Below are positions 16,497 through 21,385 of a stretch of 21,385 bases of DNA, piece after piece. Made by a program: the position numbers and the translations under genes. Position 1 is the first letter of the stretch. Each line of letters opens with the position of its first letter. The notes under the pieces were generated by a model. The model saw only the letters and a program-made list of their open reading frames with translations, was not told where the DNA came from and ran no database searches. The DNA comes from an uncultured Lachnospiraceae bacterium (lineage in GTDB: Bacteria; Bacillota; Clostridia; Lachnospirales; Lachnospiraceae), in NCBI GenBank assembly GCA_934432885.1, contig CAKRYY010000043.1, positions 1 to 21,385 on the forward strand, read 5' to 3'.

Positions 16497-16681
16497 AGTG
16501 TTTCAATACACATTACACTCGCGAATCCGCGCTGCCGCGCTTAATTACTTGTGCGTATCCGACAGAGCCGCAAAAATAAATACTTTTTTTGCGGCTCGCA
16601 ATGCTCGTCAAAAGATGAAAAACGCAAAAAATCATGCAAGCAGATTTTTGTGCCTTTCATCTTTTTCCTCTGCCGGATACG
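16497..16681 (-). repeat. Structured non-coding block upstream of leuB: three-way-junction palindrome plus GC hairpins
   Basis: The gap from the leuB start to the yajC stop is about 340 bases with no convincing gene; this block fills its middle. A 14-bp closing stem (16554-16567 with 16668-16681) encloses two hairpins. Arm A is a perfect 12-bp stem (16565-16576 with 16586-16597). Arm B is a perfect 11-bp stem (16610-16620 with 16655-16665) topped by further pairing. Arm A shares three bases with the closing stem, so the junction can shift. The only imperfect pair in the closing stem is G-U in leuB-sense RNA but A-C in the other strand. To the left are two overlapping GC hairpins (16520-16531; 16529-16540) and AGTGT...ACACT (16497-16519). 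It may be a 5' leader of leuB or a MITE-like dispersed element; the sequence alone does not decide. Confidence 0.6.
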
Positions 16682-16684
16682 AAC

Positions 16685-16693
16685 ATTATACCA
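16685..16693 (-). promoter_or_regulatory. Candidate extended -10 promoter for leuB-ilvD-ilvB
   Basis: The minus strand reads TGG followed by the consensus TATAAT (16685-16690). There is no good -35 hexamer at 16-18 bases, so it depends on the extended -10. The predicted start is about 16678, almost exactly at the outer edge of the structured block, giving a leader of about 210 bases. No other plausible promoter was seen between the yajC terminator and leuB. Confidence 0.5.
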
Positions 16694-16753
16694 TGTTCAC
16701 ATTCCCTTAGATAATGAATAATACTTATAGTTATTATAACAAGAAGTTATGCT

Positions 16754-16785
16754 AAAACACCGCCAGCCACTACCGGCTGACGGTG
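16754..16785 (-). terminator. Intrinsic terminator after yajC
   Basis: An 11-bp GC-rich stem (16758-16768 with 16775-16785, one G-T wobble in the RNA) around a six-base loop. It is followed on the minus strand by TTTT (16754-16757). It lies about 25 bases past the yajC stop and separates the vanY-tgt-yajC unit from leuB. Confidence 0.85.
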
Positions 16786-16809
16786 CTCGTTTCCCATGCA
16801 AAATCGCTT

Positions 16810-17121
16810 TTATGCTTCTGTAGCTTTTTCTACCTGTGCGATTGCTGTTTTCTGCATCGGTATACGGCAGTTCTTGTTATTTCCAAACTCTACAATTACT
16901 GTATCATCTGTAATATCAATGACAATTCCGTAAAAGCCGCTTGTCGTCAGAATACTGTCTCCAATTGCAAGTGCTGAAAGCATCGCGCCGACTCTCTTCT
17001 GCTCCTTTTTCTGCGGACGCACCATCATAAAATAAATGAATGCAGCAATCAGAACTACGTATGCAACCAGAATAATGCCTGAGCTCTGTGCTGGTTCAGC
17101 AGTAAGTAAAATTCCTTCCAT
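16810..17121 (-). CDS. yajC: Preprotein translocase accessory subunit YajC
   Basis: A small membrane protein that associates with SecDF and the SecYEG channel. The 103 aa (usual for the family) have one transmembrane segment (about 16-40) ending in the hallmark YFMMVRPQKKEQKR. A cytoplasmic part follows with MLSALAIGDSILTTSGFYGIVIDI, the conserved GD.I.T.gG.G pattern. It has its own promoter (17159-17187) and an AGGAGGAAAG ribosome site. It follows tgt by 76 bases, the classic tgt-yajC neighbourhood, and is closed by a terminator. Confidence 0.95.
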   Translation of the reverse strand: MEGILLTAEPAQSSGIILVAYVVLIAAFIYFMMVRPQKKEQKRVGAMLSALAIGDSILTTSGFYGIVIDITDDTVIVEFGNNKNCRIPMQKTAIAQVEKATEA

Positions 17122-17158
17122 CTTTCTTTCCTCCTACGATTTACAAAATCTACAGAAT

Positions 17159-17187
17159 ATCATACCGAAAAAATAGTATTTCAGCAA
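17159..17187 (-). promoter_or_regulatory. Internal promoter before yajC
   Basis: On the minus strand: -35 TTGCTG (17182-17187), a 17-base spacer and -10 TATGAT (17159-17164). The predicted start is about 17152, 31 bases before the yajC ATG. It lies in the tgt-yajC gap and would allow yajC expression independent of tgt. Confidence 0.6.
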
Positions 17188-17197
17188 GTCCTTTCTG

Positions 17198-18352
17198 TTA
17201 AACGTTTGAATCTTTTTCTTCCTGCATACCGGAAAGCTTTGCTTTTTTATACGCTGCAAACCTTCCTTCATCCAGTGCATCCCTGATTTCCGACATCATG
17301 GTATTATAAAAATACAGATTATGCAGAACGCAGAAACGCATTCCCAGCATTTCCTTCGCCTTCAGCAGATGCCGGATATAAGCTCTGGAATACCGCCTGC
17401 AGGCAGGGCACTTGCAGCCCTCCTCGATTGGTCTGTCGTCCAGCTCATATTTTGCATTAAACAGATTTAATTTTCCATGATTTGTATAAACATGTCCATG
17501 TCTGCCGTTTCGGGAAGGATAAACACAGTCAAAAAAATCAATCCCCCTCTCAACACCCTCCAGAATATTGGCTGGTGTGCCGACTCCCATCAGATACGTC
17601 GGCTTTTCAAGCGGCAGATAGGGAACGGTCTCCTCCAGAATGTGATACATTTCTTCATGCGTCTCACCGACTGCAAGTCCGCCTACTGCATATCCGTCTA
17701 AATCCATTTCGGAAATTCTTTTGGCATGTTCGATTCTGATGTCATCAAAAATAGCGCCCTGATTGATGCCAAATAAGAGCTGTTCTTTGTTAATCGTATC
17801 CTCTTTTGCATTTAAACGCTTCATTTCTGCCTGACAGCGTGCAAGCCATCTAGTGGTGCGCTCCACAGATGCCTGCACATAAGAGCGCTCCGCCCGGCTG
17901 GATGGGCACTCGTCAAACGCCATTGCAATCGTAGACGCCAGATTAGACTGAATCTGCATACTTTCTTCAGGTCCCATAAAAATCTTTCTGCCATCAATAT
18001 GAGAATGAAAATAAACGCCCTCTTCTTTGATTTTGCGGAGTCCTGCAAGCGAAAACACCTGAAATCCGCCTGAATCTGTCAGAATCGGCTTATTCCATGA
18101 CATAAATTTATGAAGTCCGCCAAATGCCTTGATTTTTTCATCACCTGTCCTCACATGCAGATGATACGTATTGGAAAGCTCCACCTGTGTCCCGATGCTC
18201 TCCAAATCCTCTGTGGAAACCGCGCCCTTAATCGCCGCTACCGTTCCAACATTCATAAAAACCGGTGTCTGAATCGTTCCATGCACCGTATGGAATTCTC
18301 CACGTTTTGCACGGCCCTCCTGCTTTAATAAATAATACCTTTTTTCTCCCAT
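17198..18352 (-). CDS. tgt: tRNA-guanine transglycosylase (preQ1-type)
   Basis: This enzyme swaps guanine at position 34 of GUN-anticodon tRNAs (Tyr, His, Asn, Asp) for preQ1, on the way to queuosine. The 384 aa include LTDSGGFQVF with D93, GGLAVGE near 224-230, and FFDCVYPSRNGRHG with the nucleophile D275. The zinc site is CKCPAC (C313, C315, C318) plus H344. The Val in GGLAVGE is what preQ1-using bacterial enzymes carry; eukaryotic queuine enzymes have Gly there. Use of queuine by some gut Clostridia means this should be read as likely, not certain. It starts three bases after the vanY stop with only a weak ribosome site, so it is probably coupled to vanY. yajC follows. Confidence 0.96.
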   Translation of the reverse strand: MGEKRYYLLKQEGRAKRGEFHTVHGTIQTPVFMNVGTVAAIKGAVSTEDLESIGTQVELSNTYHLHVRTGDEKIKAFGGLHKFMSWNKPILTDSGGFQVFSLAGLRKIKEEGVYFHSHIDGRKIFMGPEESMQIQSNLASTIAMAFDECPSSRAERSYVQASVERTTRWLARCQAEMKRLNAKEDTINKEQLLFGINQGAIFDDIRIEHAKRISEMDLDGYAVGGLAVGETHEEMYHILEETVPYLPLEKPTYLMGVGTPANILEGVERGIDFFDCVYPSRNGRHGHVYTNHGKLNLFNAKYELDDRPIEEGCKCPACRRYSRAYIRHLLKAKEMLGMRFCVLHNLYFYNTMMSEIRDALDEGRFAAYKKAKLSGMQEEKDSNV

Positions 18353-18355
18353 TTT

Positions 18356-19423
18356 CTATAAACTGTCCACGAATTCCTCCAGACAGATTCCTTTCTCTTT
18401 CATCATCGTAGCTGCTTCTTTTCCAACATAACGGAAATGCCAGGGTTCATACTCTATACTGGTAATGTATTCCTTTCCTTTCGGATAACGAAGTGTAAAT
18501 CCATACTCACAGCTATGCTCCGCCAGCCATTTTCCTGCCTGCGTATCGCCAAAGCCCTCATTTAACGAAGAATAGCTGTCACAGACAATATCAAGTGCAA
18601 GCCCAATCTGATGCTCACTTGCTCCCGGCACGGTAACCGCCTGAGAAGACACCTTATAGGCATCCATATAGCTCATGCCCTTTCCCATGTACGCCTTGAT
18701 TTTCCGGTTAAATAATACCTGCTGACGGTTTAAATCTCTGTAAGGTGAGCAGATTACAAGGTTAATGCCATCTGCCTTCGCTCCCTGCAGCATGGCAAGC
18801 AAATCATCGATGATACGGCTGTCACATTTCATGGAGCCCTTAATCGTTCCCAGCTCAAAGGTATAATCCTCTGGTATGGGATGCTGCTTATTGATTAAGA
18901 GAAGCCGCCAGTCCTCTTTGTCAAAAACATAATCCTCCGGTATTGACGTGCCAGCGGCTGCATGTTCAGACTGGGCAGAATCTGTTCCTTTTTCCTCCAG
19001 GATTTCATCCAGCGTATACTTGTCAATGTCCTCCATGTTTTCCAAATCAATATCCTCGTATCCATCCAGTACATCCTGATCGTCCAAAACCTCTGTTTCT
19101 TCAGAAGCTTCCTCTAAAGGCGTATATACCTCCTCCGGTATGCTTTCACGCCACAGCACATCCTCTGCAACAAATGCCATCGACTGGCTGGACAGCTCCA
19201 TATCCTCAAAAATCGGGAACGAAAAACTGCTGCTCATAACAAAAAATAAAAGCGCAGCAACAATACAGGCGTATTTCTTACCATTTGATATAAAATAATT
19301 CAAAAGTGAAATACCGGCAAGAGCAATGAAAAGGAACGGCAGCAGCAGCCTTCTTGCCCATTTATTCTTTTTTCCCAATCTGGTAAAACGCTGTACCAGC
19401 TTTTCCTTTGCGGTTTGTTTCAT
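18356..19423 (-). CDS. D-alanyl-D-alanine carboxypeptidase, VanY-like (peptidase M15B), membrane-anchored
   Basis: A zinc peptidase that trims the terminal D-Ala of peptidoglycan stem peptides outside the membrane. The 355 aa have a basic N-terminus and two hydrophobic stretches (about 25-45 and 50-70). An Asp/Glu-rich spacer (about 92-150) follows, then the M15 domain (about 180-355). Zinc ligands and the catalytic base are visible: SEHQIGLALD (H271, D278) and EPWHFRYVG (E326, H329). The acidic spacer is unusually rich in Asp/Glu and may hold the enzyme off the membrane; that is inference. Nothing suggests a vancomycin-resistance cluster: there are no vanS, vanR, vanH, vanA or vanX genes, so this is a housekeeping wall enzyme. 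The stop is three bases before tgt. No convincing promoter was found upstream. Confidence 0.9.
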   Translation of the reverse strand: MKQTAKEKLVQRFTRLGKKNKWARRLLLPFLFIALAGISLLNYFISNGKKYACIVAALLFFVMSSSFSFPIFEDMELSSQSMAFVAEDVLWRESIPEEVYTPLEEASEETEVLDDQDVLDGYEDIDLENMEDIDKYTLDEILEEKGTDSAQSEHAAAGTSIPEDYVFDKEDWRLLLINKQHPIPEDYTFELGTIKGSMKCDSRIIDDLLAMLQGAKADGINLVICSPYRDLNRQQVLFNRKIKAYMGKGMSYMDAYKVSSQAVTVPGASEHQIGLALDIVCDSYSSLNEGFGDTQAGKWLAEHSCEYGFTLRYPKGKEYITSIEYEPWHFRYVGKEAATMMKEKGICLEEFVDSL

Positions 19424-19518
19424 TTCCGGTTATTCCTCATTCGAAAAACGCTCTTATACAGAGTTATACTAACACAAAAGTACCAGAATACTCAATTCTT
19501 TTTTACAAAATTTCTCCC

Positions 19519-19547
19519 TTGTGCGTCGAAGCGATATTCTATATACT
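19519..19547 (+). promoter_or_regulatory. aroC promoter
   Basis: -35 TTGTGC (19519-19524), a 17-base spacer and -10 TATACT (19542-19547). The predicted start is about 19554, leaving a very short leader with the AGGAGG site at 19557-19562, eight bases before the ATG. The -35 is weak. Confidence 0.55.
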
Positions 19548-19570
19548 AAAACAGACAGGAGGAAACTACA

Positions 19571-20671
19571 ATGGCAGGTTCTACATTTGGAAAATGTTTT
19601 ACGATTACTACCTGGGGAGAATCACACGGAGCAGCGCTCGGCGTTGTCATAGACGGCTGCCCTGCAAATCTTTCTCTTACAGAATACGATATTCAGCGCT
19701 ATCTTGACCGCCGCAAGCCCGGTCAGAGCGCTATTACAACCCAGCGTAAGGAGGCTGATCAGGTCAAAATCCTTTCTGGTATTTTTGAAGGGAAAACCAC
19801 TGGTACGCCCATTTCACTTCTGGTGGAGAACACCTCCCAGAAATCTTCAGATTATCGTGAAATCGCATCCTATTACCGTCCCGGACACGCAGATATGACC
19901 TTTGACGCTAAATATGGTTTTCGGGATTATCGCGGCGGCGGACGCTCTTCCGGCAGAGAAACCATCGGCAGAGTTGCTGCTGGCGCGATTGCTGCAAAGC
20001 TGCTTGGCGAAATGGGAATTTCCATAAGCGCCTACACGAAAGCAATCGGTCCTGTTTCCATTTCCGAAGAACGGTTTGATTCAGAAGCAATCTTAAAGAC
20101 CCCCACTGCAATGCCGGATTATGAAGCCAGCAAACAGGCAGAAGCCTATCTGCAGACCTGCATGGAAGATAAGGATTCCGCAGGAGGCATTATTGAATGC
20201 CGTATTCTTGGCATGCCTGCTGGAATCGGCGAACCCGTATTTGATAAGCTCGACGCCGTACTTGGCAAAGCAATTCTTTCAATTGGCGCAGTGAAGGCCT
20301 TTGAAATTGGAGACGGACATCTGGTTTCTGCTGCCAGAGGCTCCGAAAACAATGATGCTTTTGTAATGCAGGATGGAAAGCTGACCAAAAAGACAAACCA
20401 TGCCGGCGGCATTTTAGGCGGAATCAGCGATGGCTCTCCTATCCTTCTGCGCGCTTATATAAAACCGACGCCTTCTATTTTCAGACCGCAGGAAACCGTA
20501 AATAAATCCGGAGAAAACATTACCATCGAAATCAAGGGACGTCATGACCCGGTTATCGTTCCCCGTGCGGTTGTCGTCGTGGAATCTATGACGGCGCTTG
20601 CCCTTCTGGATTTGCTCCTCCAGAATATGTACGCAAGAGCTGACCGCATCATTGATTTTTACAAAAAGTAA
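19571..20671 (+). CDS. aroC: Chorismate synthase
   Basis: The last step of the shikimate pathway: 5-enolpyruvylshikimate-3-phosphate to chorismate, needing reduced FMN that is not consumed. The 366 aa match the family length. Visible signatures are TTWGESHGAALGVVIDG (H19 of the active site), RRKPGQS near 47-53, YRPGHADMTFDAKYG near 102-116, and GGGRSSGRETIGRVAAGAIA near 122-141. The C-terminal PQETV...I.IKGRHDP motif with its conserved histidine is also present. It has a strong AGGAGG ribosome site, is monocistronic on the plus strand and divergent from vanY, and ends at the hairpins at 20680-20736. No other aro gene is in the window. Confidence 0.98.
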   Translation: MAGSTFGKCFTITTWGESHGAALGVVIDGCPANLSLTEYDIQRYLDRRKPGQSAITTQRKEADQVKILSGIFEGKTTGTPISLLVENTSQKSSDYREIASYYRPGHADMTFDAKYGFRDYRGGGRSSGRETIGRVAAGAIAAKLLGEMGISISAYTKAIGPVSISEERFDSEAILKTPTAMPDYEASKQAEAYLQTCMEDKDSAGGIIECRILGMPAGIGEPVFDKLDAVLGKAILSIGAVKAFEIGDGHLVSAARGSENNDAFVMQDGKLTKKTNHAGGILGGISDGSPILLRAYIKPTPSIFRPQETVNKSGENITIEIKGRHDPVIVPRAVVVVESMTALALLDLLLQNMYARADRIIDFYKK

Positions 20672-20710
20672 TAAAGCAGAGGATTTTTCGTAAATCCTTT
20701 ACGCACAAAC

Positions 20711-20736
20711 GGCGCCTGCAGTTAATTGCAGACGCC
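20711..20736. terminator. Terminator after aroC, probably shared with ilvC
   Basis: Arms 20711-20720 and 20727-20736 pair as GGCG.CTGCA with TGCAG.CGCC around one mismatch and a six-base loop. ATTTTATT follows on the plus strand. On the minus strand the trailing run is a weaker GTTTGTG. A 7-bp hairpin (20680-20698) directly after the aroC stop precedes it. The element lies between the convergent aroC and ilvC. Confidence 0.75.
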
Positions 20737-20766
20737 ATTTTATTATGCAATAGAAATTTTTATCTA

Positions 20767-21385
<619 letters not shown>

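Noticed and set aside
16469..16513. 15-residue N-terminal extension of LeuB
   Set aside because: No ribosome site, no family similarity, and it overlaps the leader structure; the ATG at 16466-16468 has GGAGAGGA and begins at the conserved sequence.
16469..16700. Leucine T-box or classical attenuator ahead of leuB
   Set aside because: No T-box sequence (TGGNACCGCG type), no specifier stem and no GC hairpin followed by a U-run were found in the leader.
16492..16710. 72-codon plus-strand frame across the structured block
   Set aside because: It runs through both hairpin arms, lacks a ribosome site, and its composition follows the palindromes; a by-product of the repeat structure, not a gene.
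18356..19423. Vancomycin-resistance vanY
   Set aside because: Only the M15 carboxypeptidase is present, with no van regulators or ligases; its partners are tgt and yajC, so it is a housekeeping enzyme.

Overview
The window is an ordinary-looking chromosomal segment of a low-to-mid GC Firmicute. The protein types suggest a gut Clostridium relative, most likely Lachnospiraceae (Blautia/Dorea/Mediterraneibacter-like). This rests on the short ACT-type SerA paired with SerC, the vanY-tgt-yajC order, formate-tetrahydrofolate ligase, AGGAGG Shine-Dalgarno sites and TTGACA/TATAAT promoters. It is inference from family resemblance, not a database match. I see no phage, IS, CRISPR array or resistance gene. 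Almost everything reads leftward (minus strand); only a tRNA, one small gene and aroC read rightward.

Layout. 1-3166: the start of fhs lies downstream of ftsK (DNA translocase), then a rightward tRNA-Thr(CGU) with its own promoter and a terminator probably shared with the leftward genes beyond it. 3218-7730: a leftward unit, DUF1015 protein -> glgB (glycogen branching) -> mscS, from a strong promoter back to back with the promoter of a rightward 91-aa orphan gene (7797-8072). 8111-10498: a bidirectional terminator, then serA and serC, which overlap by one base and have their own promoter. 10509-16693: leuB -> ilvD -> ilvB -> an L,D-transpeptidase. 16497-16681: a gene-free structured block upstream of leuB. 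16754-19423: vanY-type carboxypeptidase -> tgt -> yajC, with an extra promoter before yajC and a terminator after it. 19519-20736: monocistronic aroC on the plus strand. 20767-end: the C-terminal part of ilvC, leftward.

Functionally the right two-thirds is an amino-acid island. IlvB, IlvC and IlvD make the branched-chain 2-oxo acids, LeuB commits one of them to leucine, SerC and SerA make phosphoserine, and AroC makes chorismate. No acetolactate synthase small subunit and no phosphoserine phosphatase are present in the window. Around it are envelope genes (L,D-transpeptidase, D,D-carboxypeptidase, MscS, YajC) and DNA/RNA housekeeping (FtsK, Tgt, tRNA).

The most interesting non-coding feature is the roughly 185-bp block between the leuB promoter and leuB. 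It can fold as a three-way junction, with a 14-bp closing stem and two long hairpins, and its closing stem is better paired in the leuB-sense RNA than in the other strand. It could be a regulatory leader or a dispersed palindromic (MITE-like) element. Second is the DUF1015 protein near serA/serC in a locus without a visible phosphoserine phosphatase.
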